Positions 48,752-57,900 of a stretch of 64,000 bases of DNA are shown piece by piece. The translations under genes were made by a program, and so were the position numbers. Positions within the stretch are counted from its first letter, which is position 1; each line of letters opens with the position of its first letter. Under the pieces are notes generated by a model, which saw only the letters and a program-made list of their open reading frames with translations, had not been told where the DNA came from and searched no databases. Source of the DNA: a virus; IMG/VR virus record IMGVR_UViG_3300047287_000420, positions 20,286-84,285 of that record, one strand, 5' to 3'.

Positions 48752-49291
48752 ATGAACTCCTCCTTAGCAAACATTTTCCAAAGCGCAGCTCAGGCTCCGA
48801 CTCAAGAAATTGTTAAGGAGGAGCTCATTCTTACAAAGGAGGCCACGCCTGATAACCTCGCTTATCAGATGGTCTCCTTTGCCTCCTATTTATATCAATT
48901 AAACGTCCAAGCTCATCTGTTGCACCTGAACGTAGAGTGCTCTAACTTCTTAGCCGTTCATGAGTTCTTAAAAGGACAATACGAACAGCACATTGGAGAC
49001 TTCGATACTCTGGCCGAGTTAGTCCGCAGCATGGACTATCTGATGCCAATGTGTCAGTGCGGCCTGTTCGACGCTTATAAAAAGTTCCCGTCTGTGAAGA
49101 CCTACGATGCACGCGAAGGTCTCACTCTGTACACCAAGAATCTTGAAGCTGGAGCGATGCTCGCTAAAGATCTTGTCGAAGCAGCACGCGAAACCGGAGC
49201 TCCTGACGTTGAAAATTATGCTGCGGACACCTGTGGCCGGTTATTTAAAGGAGCTTGGATGTTAAAAGCCACGCTGCGTGGATCTATGTGA
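48752..49291 (+). CDS. Dps-like ferritin
   Basis: 179 residues. The Dps signature region is readable: AHLLHLNVECSNFLAVHEFL (residues about 54-73) and YEQHIGDFDTLAELVRSM (about 77-94) keep the ferroxidase-site residues His, His, Asp and Glu in the usual order and spacing. The four-helix length agrees with Dps; the N-terminal tail is about 35 residues longer. Dps oxidises iron with peroxide and can bind DNA. In a phage it could shield DNA or manage iron during infection. Ends overlapping a minus-strand fibre gene by 8 nt. Confidence 0.75.
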   Translation: MNSSLANIFQSAAQAPTQEIVKEELILTKEATPDNLAYQMVSFASYLYQLNVQAHLLHLNVECSNFLAVHEFLKGQYEQHIGDFDTLAELVRSMDYLMPMCQCGLFDAYKKFPSVKTYDAREGLTLYTKNLEAGAMLAKDLVEAARETGAPDVENYAADTCGRLFKGAWMLKATLRGSM

Positions 49292-49778
49292 GGATCCAGC
49301 CGCCATTAGCGGAAACATAAAGGCCGCTCGCACCCGAATTTAAATAAACAGTCAATCCGTCAGAAGCTGGCGGAAGAGCAGCAACAACTGCAATTCCGCT
49401 GGCTGTGACTGCAGAATTTGCTCTATTTGCGGTAGTAGCTGTCGTAGCACTTGTTGCTGAGTCAGCAAAGCCAGCACCAACTTTTTGCCAAGCACTTCCT
49501 GTCCATACCCTTAAGTAATAGCTTGAGGTAGAAGAATCAGTCCAAGTTTCTCCGACTGAATTCCCGACAGAGCCTACAGGGGCAGAATTAGGTGCAGTTG
49601 TGCCGTAGTGATTCGATCCAAACTTACGAATAGCCCCAGCCGAATCTTTGAAGTAAAGACCAGGATCAGAGGCACCAAAGCTCATAGCCGTCTCTCCGGC
49701 TTGAACTGTTGAAGTATTGGGCCTGTCGGAAGAGTTACCGCTGCGCTTAGTGAGAATAATTACCGGCGTGGAAGCCAT
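49284..49778 (-). CDS. Tail fibre-like protein
   Basis: 164 residues. The start PVIILTKRSGNSSDRPNTST then AGETAMSFGASDPGLYFKD is typical of cyanophage fibre attachment regions, and SATSATTATTANRANSAVTA is a short Ala/Thr heptad rod. Probably attaches to the protein encoded just upstream. Confidence 0.78.
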   Translation of the reverse strand: MASTPVIILTKRSGNSSDRPNTSTVQAGETAMSFGASDPGLYFKDSAGAIRKFGSNHYGTTAPNSAPVGSVGNSVGETWTDSSTSSYYLRVWTGSAWQKVGAGFADSATSATTATTANRANSAVTASGIAVVAALPPASDGLTVYLNSGASGLYVSANGGWILT

Positions 49779-49779
49779 C

Positions 49780-51324
49780 TTAGTAAGTTCCTCCGTTGAT
49801 CAATGAAGGATAAGACGGGTAAGGAATTAGTGCGCCATTAGCGTACTGACCTCCGTCATAAATTAAGACGGCACCGCTTACAAGCACACCGTTGTTATAA
49901 GTTCCGCCATCTAACTTTGGAGTTACACCTGGATCCGGTGGCGCAAAAGGATCATACTGATCGATGTTGAACATCTCAAATCCACTCGCCGTCATAGCGC
50001 TGGATGTACCGGACGCTAACGTATCAAAGTTAAGCGTCTTCACCATAGTTGGGTGCATATCCGGATACATCATGTGCACCGGAACCGTATCCCGCGAAGG
50101 AGAGTATTTCTCCCACCAACGAAGATGCTGCTGACGTTTATCGAAAGTAGTTTGCTTAGCTAGGTTAATTTCAAACTCATCTCGATACCTATCATCCATT
50201 GGCTCATCGGTGGGCTGAGCCAACCACGCGGGAGGGAACATATCAGAACCAAACCTGTTCTGCATGTCCCAGAATGTTGCATAGATGTGCTTACACCATC
50301 TCGGAGCAAAATAAATTAAATTAGGGTCGGAATAAACTTTGCTGCTATCTGTGTAAGTAGGAAGATTCAACAGCTGCTTGACATACAGAAAACCAAAGTC
50401 ACGGGTGAAGCCAGGAAAATCCCTGCTATTAGACTCCCGAGAACTTAAGAAATCTTCACCTGCGTCATACTGACCCGGTTTGGCATCTTGAGGCAGTGTG
50501 TATGGATACTTTCGCTTTAAGTTGTATTCATAAAGGTTGAAGTCTTCACGAGCTAAGTAATCTGGGCAGTTGCACCCAAATCGCATCTCAGTTGTGAAGT
50601 AATCTCCTGGAGTAGGTAAAGAAGCAGGCGCAGCTAACGTCTCGTTATCGATAACAGACCAACTGTTATCTGTATCGAGAGAGATAAAAATACTATTGAA
50701 TACTGGAGCGAAGCTAGGAGTAAGCGGCGTAGTTCCGTTGCCCACGCCAGTGACTACATAATTGTTGTAGGTTGTTTTCTCCGCACCAGTTGAATCAAAG
50801 CGATCAGAAAGTATTTCGCCTGTAAAGAACGAAATCGGAGGGCCGAAATTACTAGACAGCTGAACGGCGTAGGTCGTACCGCTTGTCTGTGTTACTGATT
50901 TGATCGAGTAACCGAAATCAAGAAAGTTAAACGAATCGCGTGGGCGGACAGCAACCATCCGCATGGCCATATCCTGGCTCATGGATGGGTACATGTAACA
51001 AACACCGGGAAGCGCAGCGCCGATCCCCACGGTGCCTGTTGTCCAATATCTGAACGAATAGTTGAGACCAACGTACGCCTGGTTTGCATACATGTACAGT
51101 TCATATCCTCTACGCCAGCGCGTCCACATAGACGCGTAGTTGTAGTCGTAAAGGATACTGAAGTCTTTTAAGTTAAAGTCAGGTCTAAATTTTCTTTTAA
51201 AAGGCATCGGCGTTGCGAGCTGATGCCTTGAGCTAGCGCCTTCGACAGCTTTAAACCCAAAGTTCGATTTCTTTGGCCGGTGATTGTGCCAGCCAAAATC
51301 ATCCGAGCCTTTGTGTTTAGCCAC
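49780..51324 (-). CDS. Large virion protein with a SWIM-like Cys/His pattern
   Basis: 514 residues from GTG 51324. FGCNCPDYLAREDFNLYEY near residue 252 and RWCKHIYATFWDM near 345 give C-x-C-x(n)-C-x-H, the SWIM zinc-finger pattern. The remaining sequence is rich in Tyr, Phe and Pro as in structural proteins. Unrecognised otherwise; placed between head and fibre genes. Confidence 0.75.
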   Translation of the reverse strand: MAKHKGSDDFGWHNHRPKKSNFGFKAVEGASSRHQLATPMPFKRKFRPDFNLKDFSILYDYNYASMWTRWRRGYELYMYANQAYVGLNYSFRYWTTGTVGIGAALPGVCYMYPSMSQDMAMRMVAVRPRDSFNFLDFGYSIKSVTQTSGTTYAVQLSSNFGPPISFFTGEILSDRFDSTGAEKTTYNNYVVTGVGNGTTPLTPSFAPVFNSIFISLDTDNSWSVIDNETLAAPASLPTPGDYFTTEMRFGCNCPDYLAREDFNLYEYNLKRKYPYTLPQDAKPGQYDAGEDFLSSRESNSRDFPGFTRDFGFLYVKQLLNLPTYTDSSKVYSDPNLIYFAPRWCKHIYATFWDMQNRFGSDMFPPAWLAQPTDEPMDDRYRDEFEINLAKQTTFDKRQQHLRWWEKYSPSRDTVPVHMMYPDMHPTMVKTLNFDTLASGTSSAMTASGFEMFNIDQYDPFAPPDPGVTPKLDGGTYNNGVLVSGAVLIYDGGQYANGALIPYPSYPSLINGGTY

Positions 51325-51327
51325 GAA

Positions 51328-51885
51328 TTAATAGAATCCGCCTTGCGCCATGATACAAACGCCAGACGTACTCAAACCACCAGACACAGCAGCGGGGCCG
51401 TTGCCTAAATAACCTACGCAAAGAATGTATCCTTTTTCGAGATACATAGCTTCAGACTTACCGCGTTCAATGGGATACACGGTTGTCGTATCGCCGACCT
51501 GAGGCGTGGGAGCCACAGTGGCGGGGAGTTCGACTCGCTGAATCAAACCATCAGTAGAACCAGAAAGACCGACCTGGAACTTACCAACTAACAGCGGGGT
51601 CGAAGTTGAGGGAGCTGCCTGGTTAGGTGCATAAACATACACACCGAAAGCAGCAGTGCGGACACCGCTTCGATCAGGGTAACCTTCAGACGAAACAACA
51701 AAAATATCTTCGACAAGAGCACCATCCTCAGAAGGAAGGTCACCCACACGCACAAGCTGAACCAGCTGGCTGAAATCTGGGTTACTGGGAGAAGTAACTA
51801 CAGGTGTGCTGCTGTTGATCCGGGCACCCCTAAAAAAGGGGCGATCAACCATTAAGGGTTGTTTGTTAGTTGAAGTCGAGGCCAT
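51328..51885 (-). CDS. Virion structural protein
   Basis: 185 residues, beta-rich, with a moderate Shine-Dalgarno (GGAG nine bases upstream). KYILCVGYLGNG-like strands near the end. It precedes the 514-aa protein by 3 nt. Unrecognised. Confidence 0.7.
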   Translation of the reverse strand: MASTSTNKQPLMVDRPFFRGARINSSTPVVTSPSNPDFSQLVQLVRVGDLPSEDGALVEDIFVVSSEGYPDRSGVRTAAFGVYVYAPNQAAPSTSTPLLVGKFQVGLSGSTDGLIQRVELPATVAPTPQVGDTTTVYPIERGKSEAMYLEKGYILCVGYLGNGPAAVSGGLSTSGVCIMAQGGFY

Positions 51886-51906
51886 TGGGTGCGCTCCGTG
51901 AGCTTA

Positions 51907-52413
51907 TTACTTAGGTTGAGGCGCCCCTGGGGCAGGAGCCTGTGAGGGGAGTCTATCTTGGGGTTTAATAGACTCAAAACCTCCAGTTTTCAAAGCTTCA
52001 AGAGCTTCTTTCCAAGAAATATCGCCTTTCTCAACACCAGCAAGAATTAAACGTTGACGCAAATCAGATTCACGAGCACTCTCGCGCTCCATACGAGCAC
52101 GCTCTTCAGATTGTTCGTTACGAGCCCGCATATCTTCCAGCACTTGGAAGATGAAGCGATCACCGGCCATCCGAGGATCATCAACACCACGGCCCGGTAA
52201 AGGGTAGCCTTGATAGCCTTGCTTAAAGGCGACGGCTGCCTCAACGATAGGGGCAAGTTTGCCAGCGATATCGTTTAAGCGGCCAAGGAAGCCGAGGTTC
52301 GAGTCGGCTTGCACCGGCTCGGAACTCATCGACACACCATAAGCACGAGCGTCGCGAGGATCTGCTTCGCCAGAGTAGTCATAACTCCGAGGAGCCATTA
52401 AAGGTGCAGCCAT
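51907..52413 (-). CDS. Hypothetical virion-block protein
   Basis: 168 residues. Pro-rich ends and a helical, Arg/Glu-rich middle (MRARNEQSEERARMERESAR). Unrecognised. Confidence 0.68.
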   Translation of the reverse strand: MAAPLMAPRSYDYSGEADPRDARAYGVSMSSEPVQADSNLGFLGRLNDIAGKLAPIVEAAVAFKQGYQGYPLPGRGVDDPRMAGDRFIFQVLEDMRARNEQSEERARMERESARESDLRQRLILAGVEKGDISWKEALEALKTGGFESIKPQDRLPSQAPAPGAPQPK

Positions 52414-52455
52414 ACGCTTACCTAAATCGACGCAGATCCTGCAGTTATTTTACTA

Positions 52456-54216
52456 TCAATAGCCGGCGTACATTGCTGCACGCGGTGCTTGAGTACGGAT
52501 AAAATCCTGCACCCGCTGAAGATTGGGTTGGACGTTAGGCGTTGTTGCATACTTCAAGGCTTGAGCTTCTTGAGTTCCCTTAAGAGCGGCGTCTGCTGTA
52601 GCTTCAGCATTGCCCACAGCGTTTGCGGCTGTCTCCGAACCCATAGGGGTCGTCACAACAGTGGTCGTAATGGATTCAGAGCTTTGCTGATTAGCTGCTG
52701 GGTTAACCAGTTGACGACGCTGATATTCGTAAGCTAGTGCAGGGTTTGCTTGCGCCCAGCTAGCCAGTTGACTGCCGACAGCAGAAGACTGACCGCCCAT
52801 GTAGCGCATGAGTTCCCGACGCTTATCAGCGGAGCCGGCGTAAGCCTGACGCGCAGCGTAGTAATCCTCAATGCTCTTATAACGCTCAGGGCTCATGGGC
52901 TCTGTGGCGCGTTGGACTGCGGCAGCAGCTGGGGCATTCTGAGCAAGAGCAGCGCGAATAGCGCTTTCACGCTCAAGGCCACCGCTAGTGATCACGGGGG
53001 CGGGAGCCGTGGGGTCGATGTTGCCAGGAGCAGGAGGGTTCGGAGGTGCTACAGCAGGAGCTCCCTCTCCAAGAGGAGTTCCGTCTGACTCAGTAAATAG
53101 GGGTGCGCTCACCGAGGGAGGTAGCGGCAGCTCAGGAGGTGCACCAGCAGTCGTCTCGCCAGTGCGATTCCCACCCATCGACATGCCTGCGATACCGGCA
53201 CCGAAGAGACCTAAACCGGCTGCACCTGTGGCAGCACGGAATGCAGGATTATTAAGAAGAGCACCGAGATCAACAAGCTCAGCACCGCTCGCGGCGTTAC
53301 GAGCAAAAGCCATGGCGGCTGCCGGATCCACGGGGGCGGGACCTGCATCAGGGCCAAATGCAGGACGGGGAGCAACAGGACCTAAGTCAGCCGCTTCGCG
53401 GATCATTGAAGTGCCGATACGCTCTTGCACTTCCTTAGGAAGTTGACGGATGAGTTCTGGACGCATCCGGAACCCACCGCTCCAAATATCAGGAACGTTA
53501 TCCAGGAAAAAAGAACCTTGAACTCCTGCAGCTTCCGAAGGCCCCTGCATAGGTGCGCGACCAGGACCTTGCAGCGCAGGAGGATTAAAAACTTCTAAGT
53601 TTGCCTGCGAAGCAACAGGACCACCGCGATAAGGTTGGCCACCAATTGGAGTGCCTTCTGGGCGAAGGGCTCCTTTAGCCGTGGTGAACTCAGTAGTCGA
53701 ACGTGCCCCAGACGGGAAACGAAGATCAAGCTGACCTTGAACAGGAGTACCCGTCATCGAAGGCCCTTGCATCGGAGCACGTTGAGCTCCCTGCATTGTG
53801 GGCTGGCTGATCAGATCTTCAGTGAACTGAGTGCGAGTAGTAGGAGCAGCTGCAGGAGCCTGAGTCCTTACAAGCTCGCCGCCGCGAGTGCGCGGACCTT
53901 GGAAAGGCTGAGTGACAAGAGTATTGGTTGGACGTGCCCCCACAGGTACTGCGGGATTGTTTGCACCAGGACCGAAAGCGGGCTTAGGTGCTTGGCCTAG
54001 CTGGCGGGAAGTTTTAACTTCTAAAGTCCCAAGCAGCCCCGGACCAGGTTGGCTGGGAACTGAAGCGCCCATCTTACGGAGAGCGTTAGTGGTGTTTTCT
54101 ACCAACACCCGATCACCAGTTTGCAAAACCATCGGCAGAACCCGCTCTGCAAGATCCTGAGCAGATTGAATGCCAAGCTTCTTGGCAAATCCGAACGCCT
54201 TCCCGAATAAGGACAT
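52456..54216 (-). CDS. Large Pro/Ala/Gly-rich internal protein
   Basis: 586 residues with low-complexity Pro/Ala/Gly stretches, one hydrophobic segment (TGAAGLGLFGAGIAGMSMGG near residue 330), and repeated GPxxAPMQGPS units (about residues 145 and 220). The make-up fits an ejected internal protein or a connector. No homologue recognised. Confidence 0.72.
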   Translation of the reverse strand: MSLFGKAFGFAKKLGIQSAQDLAERVLPMVLQTGDRVLVENTTNALRKMGASVPSQPGPGLLGTLEVKTSRQLGQAPKPAFGPGANNPAVPVGARPTNTLVTQPFQGPRTRGGELVRTQAPAAAPTTRTQFTEDLISQPTMQGAQRAPMQGPSMTGTPVQGQLDLRFPSGARSTTEFTTAKGALRPEGTPIGGQPYRGGPVASQANLEVFNPPALQGPGRAPMQGPSEAAGVQGSFFLDNVPDIWSGGFRMRPELIRQLPKEVQERIGTSMIREAADLGPVAPRPAFGPDAGPAPVDPAAAMAFARNAASGAELVDLGALLNNPAFRAATGAAGLGLFGAGIAGMSMGGNRTGETTAGAPPELPLPPSVSAPLFTESDGTPLGEGAPAVAPPNPPAPGNIDPTAPAPVITSGGLERESAIRAALAQNAPAAAAVQRATEPMSPERYKSIEDYYAARQAYAGSADKRRELMRYMGGQSSAVGSQLASWAQANPALAYEYQRRQLVNPAANQQSSESITTTVVTTPMGSETAANAVGNAEATADAALKGTQEAQALKYATTPNVQPNLQRVQDFIRTQAPRAAMYAGY

Positions 54217-54259
54217 AATTTAAAACGCCCGCTAGAACTGATGATTCTTAAGTCACAGT

Positions 54260-54880
54260 TTAGCGCCAATTAGCATAAAAGTAGAGTCGGTCCGAACGCG
54301 AAACATCCGGGGGACCAGGGATAGCTTGTATAAACTCACCGCCGCTTCTTTCGAAACGATAACGAGCTGCCACAGGATCGCGATAGTTCGGCACGTAGAG
54401 CATGTGAGCTAAGCGATCACACTCAAACTGATAATTCTCTCTCCAGATACGTGCTGTTTCCCTCTTATCCTGAATGCTGATAGAACGAGACACGTCACCA
54501 AGAATTGTTTCTTGACGACTCGTAGCCCGCCCCGTGGCCAGCTCAGTTAAGCGCTCGGCTTCCTCGCAACGCTCAACCTGTTGAACAATCTTGTCAAAGT
54601 AAAACTCACTAGGGACGCTATTGCAAGCTTCTAATAACCTTGCGTAGTCTCCAGCAGGTACAGTTGCAATATTGTAACCTAAGTGATACGCAACACGACT
54701 AAAGTTAAAGTCGTCTAACGCGTATCCAAATACTTGTGCAGGGTTTCTAGTTAGCTGATTAACAGCCGAGTAGATTACTTCTCGTTTAGTGGCGTCAGTA
54801 GTTGTCGCCTGAAAAACAACACCCTGCTGAGCTAGATAAGACTGAATCTGCTCTAACTCATTCTGGCTCAGCTGCGCCAC
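54260..54880 (-). CDS. Virion protein, possible tail or connector component
   Basis: 206 residues, helical with a C-terminal strand region (RYRFERSGGEFIQAIPG). Size and place between capsid genes and large internal protein suggest a connector or tail-tube component; no motif confirms it. Confidence 0.7.
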   Translation of the reverse strand: MAQLSQNELEQIQSYLAQQGVVFQATTTDATKREVIYSAVNQLTRNPAQVFGYALDDFNFSRVAYHLGYNIATVPAGDYARLLEACNSVPSEFYFDKIVQQVERCEEAERLTELATGRATSRQETILGDVSRSISIQDKRETARIWRENYQFECDRLAHMLYVPNYRDPVAARYRFERSGGEFIQAIPGPPDVSRSDRLYFYANWR

Positions 54881-54902
54881 AACTAGAAACCCTTACATTT
54901 TT

Positions 54903-55358
54903 CTATTCTACGTACACAACGCCAGTAGCAAAAACTTCAGACCATTCGACCCTTTTAATGCTTTCTAATTGCTCAAGCTTAGTAAAACGTTCCCCAGGCA
55001 AAGACTGACGAAGTTCAACAATCTCTTTGGCTGTTTTCAAGCCAACGCCAGGCAGACATTGGGTTAAACCTTCAGGAGTCAGGTTATTAAGGTTGATGCG
55101 ATTATCAACCGGAGGTAAAGGCTTAACTACAGCTACCTCTTCGCCATCCTTCTTGACTGTGCGGCGGCCACGGCGTGTTTGAACTGTATTACCAGCCGGT
55201 TTGGGGTCTAGATCTTCTTTAAATTCATCAACTTGATCCTTGTGAGCGAAAAAAACTTTACCAGTGGTGCTGGAGCGCACCATGAAGTACTCGCCGTCAT
55301 CATGAGTAGAGATTACGTCGATCTTCACCCCACTGGGCTTATAAACTTTGGCGGACAT
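54903..55358 (-). CDS. Helix-hairpin-helix protein
   Basis: 151 residues. NNLTPEGLTQCLPGVGLKTA followed by KEIVELRQSLPGERFTKLEQ (residues about 91-130) is a double helix-hairpin-helix of ComEA type that binds DNA without sequence preference. The N-terminal part is a small beta domain. It may be a virion-linked DNA-binding protein. Confidence 0.78.
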   Translation of the reverse strand: MSAKVYKPSGVKIDVISTHDDGEYFMVRSSTTGKVFFAHKDQVDEFKEDLDPKPAGNTVQTRRGRRTVKKDGEEVAVVKPLPPVDNRINLNNLTPEGLTQCLPGVGLKTAKEIVELRQSLPGERFTKLEQLESIKRVEWSEVFATGVVYVE

Positions 55359-55401
55359 CTGAAAAAGTCAGTATGTGAGCAGTAGTTTAGAGCAGATTAG
55401 C

Positions 55402-55665
55402 TCACTCCTCACGCATACGCTTCAGGTCTTTTTCGAAATTACCCAAAAACTCAGCTCGTTTCTCCCAGGTATCTCCTCCTACGCACCCCTTTTTAGGATT
55501 AATGCACTGAGGGTCAGACACACGGTTACAAACCAGCCCCGCAAGGTCTAGTTCATTACCTTTATAACCAGTCTTCCAGTGGTGTACGCCGTTAAGCCAC
55601 GTGGCGCCACATCTAGAGCACTCTCTACGCTCTAATTTAAGGTCTGAAAGCTCCCGATCGTCCAT
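55402..55665 (-). CDS. Small zinc-finger-like protein
   Basis: 87 residues. ECSRCGATWLNGVHHWKTG (residues about 15-33), then LVCNRVSDPQCINPKKGC near 44-61 provide two or three Cys pairs and adjacent His, probably a zinc-bound HNH-like or finger fold. Unrecognised. Confidence 0.68.
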   Translation of the reverse strand: MDDRELSDLKLERRECSRCGATWLNGVHHWKTGYKGNELDLAGLVCNRVSDPQCINPKKGCVGGDTWEKRAEFLGNFEKDLKRMREE

Positions 55666-55756
55666 AAATCTGGATAAATACGGTGTGCTTTATTAACTCT
55701 GACAGCGGAATGAACTGAATACTGTAAAAACTTAATTAAGAACAGGAAATAAAGAC

Positions 55757-55782
55757 AAAAAAAACCCCTTCCGAAGAAGGGG
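55757..55782 (-). terminator. Rho-independent terminator after the capsid genes
   Basis: On the minus strand: CCCCTTC-TTCG-GAAGGGG, a perfect seven-pair stem with the very stable TTCG tetraloop, followed by eight T. It lies 26 nt after the stop of the 292-aa structural gene. Confidence 0.92.
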
Positions 55783-55807
55783 CCCCTGGTTTCGCGATCT
55801 GACTGTA

Positions 55808-56686
55808 TCAGGTCGGGGAAGTCGAGGTGTAAATCTGAGATTCGACAACACCTGCAGGCTGCAGAGCCAGATCAGAACGCTCGGGCGGCTGATCAGGAAC
55901 AATCCAGCACACTTCGCAGATGGCAAGAGCTTTGTTCTTGCCGGACAGCTTGCCAGCACCAGCACGGGGATCGTAGATACCCGAACCTTGAGCCAGACCA
56001 GAAGCGGCAACGCCGCCCAGGTTGGTGGTGGTGAACAGCTTCCACTGAGTATCAGCAGTCAGAGCAGACAGGCTGCTCGAGTTGATGATGTTGGTGGAGG
56101 CCACACTGCCGTTGGCGATGCGGCTGTCGGAACCAGTAACGGAAGTACCGAACTGGCCGGACACAACAGTGGTGGTGTTGCGGAGACCTTGACCCACAGC
56201 GGGGATCAGGGTCAGCTGAGGTGCGGCAGCGCCGCCGGCAACGCCGGAGCTCACCACATCGCCACCGTCCACACGCAGAGAAGTGCGGTACACGAAAGCA
56301 CCAGAAGGCACGGTGATGCCATCGGTGATGTCGGCCCGGACATCCTTGTGGAAATCGGGGGAAGGGATGATGATGTTGGCGTTCAGGAAGGGCTGGTTAG
56401 CCCCGTTCTGACCGGAACCATAAGGCTGGGTGTAGTAATCCAGCTGGTTATTGGTACCGAGAGCCTGATAGCTCAGGTCAACGTAACCGATGGCTTGCTG
56501 AGCAATCCAACCGGGACGGAACACCACGCCCACAGGGCCACCAACGGGTTGGTTGGTGTAGCTCGTTTGAACGCCATTGGCGTTCTCGAACTGCATGGTC
56601 TTTTCTTCGTGCCAGTAACGAAGAACGTTGGTGTAGTTGCCGGGATAAATCTTGGCAACCGAGATCTGGTTAGGGTTGATCGTCAT
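55808..56686 (-). CDS. Abundant virion protein following the capsid gene
   Basis: 292 residues. It has a strong Shine-Dalgarno (AGGAGG nine bases before ATG) and its own terminator, both signs of high expression. Alternating strands and Gly/Ser/Thr-rich composition suggest a capsid decoration or second capsid protein. It follows the major capsid gene by 14 nt. Confidence 0.78.
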   Translation of the reverse strand: MTINPNQISVAKIYPGNYTNVLRYWHEEKTMQFENANGVQTSYTNQPVGGPVGVVFRPGWIAQQAIGYVDLSYQALGTNNQLDYYTQPYGSGQNGANQPFLNANIIIPSPDFHKDVRADITDGITVPSGAFVYRTSLRVDGGDVVSSGVAGGAAAPQLTLIPAVGQGLRNTTTVVSGQFGTSVTGSDSRIANGSVASTNIINSSSLSALTADTQWKLFTTTNLGGVAASGLAQGSGIYDPRAGAGKLSGKNKALAICEVCWIVPDQPPERSDLALQPAGVVESQIYTSTSPT

Positions 56687-56700
56687 TGTTAGTTACCTCC

Positions 56701-57816
56701 TCAAGCGTCGAAAGAGTAACCAACGGTGACGAAGTCAGCGTTCAGAAGTTCGAAACCTGCGTACAGGCTCCAAATCATCATGATGAAGCGGCTGAAGTCG
56801 TCGTTGTTGTTGAGGAGCACCTGGGCGTTGTTGCCACCGATGCCAACACCAACGGCCTGCGGACCAAAGAAGATACCAACGGCTGCGTTGTAAGCCTTGG
56901 CAACCGATGCGATGGTCGCGTTCTGGGTTTGAGTAGGCATGTTGGTGCTTTCGAAGAAGCGCACGCCTTCAAACACAAAGCCCGTGGGCATGATCGGCTC
57001 GCCAGCCACGAAGGTGGCTTGGCCGAAGCCTTGACCCATGTACAGGGCAGCGTTGGGCTGCATCCCGGACATGAGGGGGTTGATTTGACCGTTGCCAGGA
57101 TAACGAGCAACCTCGCGGAAGTCGCTGTTCTGACGAAGGTGCATCAGGAAGGTCGGATCGCAAACGCAGCGATAGAAACCATCCTGGAAGGTAGGAGTGT
57201 TCCGCTTACGCAGGCTCTTCACCACGCGAAGCAGGTCATCCTTAACGTCGAACTTAGCTTGCTCGGCGTTGGTATAGGTCAGAGCACCAGTGGCAAGGTC
57301 ACCAGGGAAGTAGTAACCGCCTTGGGTGTCAGAAGACTGACCCTTAGAAACAGCCTTCAGGAGTTCGTTGATGAACACCCGGTCGCGCCAACGACGATAG
57401 TCGTCGAGCAGCGTCAGGCTACCAATGGATTGGTGGAAGGTGGTGAGATTGCCGGTATCAAGAAGCAGACGCTGAGCAGTGATCAGCGTTTCACGTGCAA
57501 TCTTGAAAGTGCTGGGCTGAGTGGGATCACTCGGGTCAGCAGGACCGGTGTACTCGCGAAGCGTCACGAGCACCTTATCCTTCACGATATTGCGGCTGTT
57601 AGCAGTACCGATGGTCTGCTCAGCAGTACGCTCGCGAGATTCTTTGGAGCCGGGGTTACCGAAGAAGCGGTAACGGTCAAGCTGCACAGTCTGGCCGGGT
57701 TGCTTCGAAAAATCGTGAACAACCACAGGCTCCGCAGCCATCTCAACGATGTATGCGGGGTGAGGACGGTACAGTTCAGCACCAAGAATCTTCGGGAAGT
57801 CATTATCGATGAACAT
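56701..57816 (-). CDS. Major capsid protein, HK97 fold (inferred)
   Basis: 371 residues. The N-terminal part (EPVVVHDFSKQPGQTVQLDR, RYRFFG) and the region FYRCVCDPTFLMHLRQNSDF then FFESTNMPTQ read like the P22/N4-type HK97 capsid family. It follows the portal and scaffold genes in the expected order. Mostly G/C-balanced codons, in keeping with high expression. Confidence 0.82.
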   Translation of the reverse strand: MFIDNDFPKILGAELYRPHPAYIVEMAAEPVVVHDFSKQPGQTVQLDRYRFFGNPGSKESRERTAEQTIGTANSRNIVKDKVLVTLREYTGPADPSDPTQPSTFKIARETLITAQRLLLDTGNLTTFHQSIGSLTLLDDYRRWRDRVFINELLKAVSKGQSSDTQGGYYFPGDLATGALTYTNAEQAKFDVKDDLLRVVKSLRKRNTPTFQDGFYRCVCDPTFLMHLRQNSDFREVARYPGNGQINPLMSGMQPNAALYMGQGFGQATFVAGEPIMPTGFVFEGVRFFESTNMPTQTQNATIASVAKAYNAAVGIFFGPQAVGVGIGGNNAQVLLNNNDDFSRFIMMIWSLYAGFELLNADFVTVGYSFDA

Positions 57817-57855
57817 CGATAATATCCAGAAGAAACTACAAAGTTAATCTTAAAA

Positions 57856-57899
57856 CCCTAGGAACGAGATAAGTAAAAACTTTGTCGCGTTCCTAGCGG
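57856..57899 (-). terminator. Long stem-loop before the capsid gene
   Basis: AAAACC-CTAGGAACG pairs with CGTTCCTAG-CGGTTTT, about 15 pairs with one bulge and a 21-nt loop. On the minus strand it ends in GGGTTTTAA. It lies between the 267-aa gene and the capsid gene and may be a weak terminator, a processing site or a capsid mRNA stabiliser. Confidence 0.6.
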
Positions 57900-57900
57900 T

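Noticed and set aside
55988-56692. 234-codon open frame opposite the 292-aa virion gene
   Set aside because: Same mirror effect. The minus gene has a Shine-Dalgarno sequence and a terminator.
56686-57822. 378-codon open frame on the plus strand opposite the capsid gene
   Set aside because: It is a mirror of a highly expressed gene with strong codon bias; the minus-strand product has capsid features and the plus product has none.
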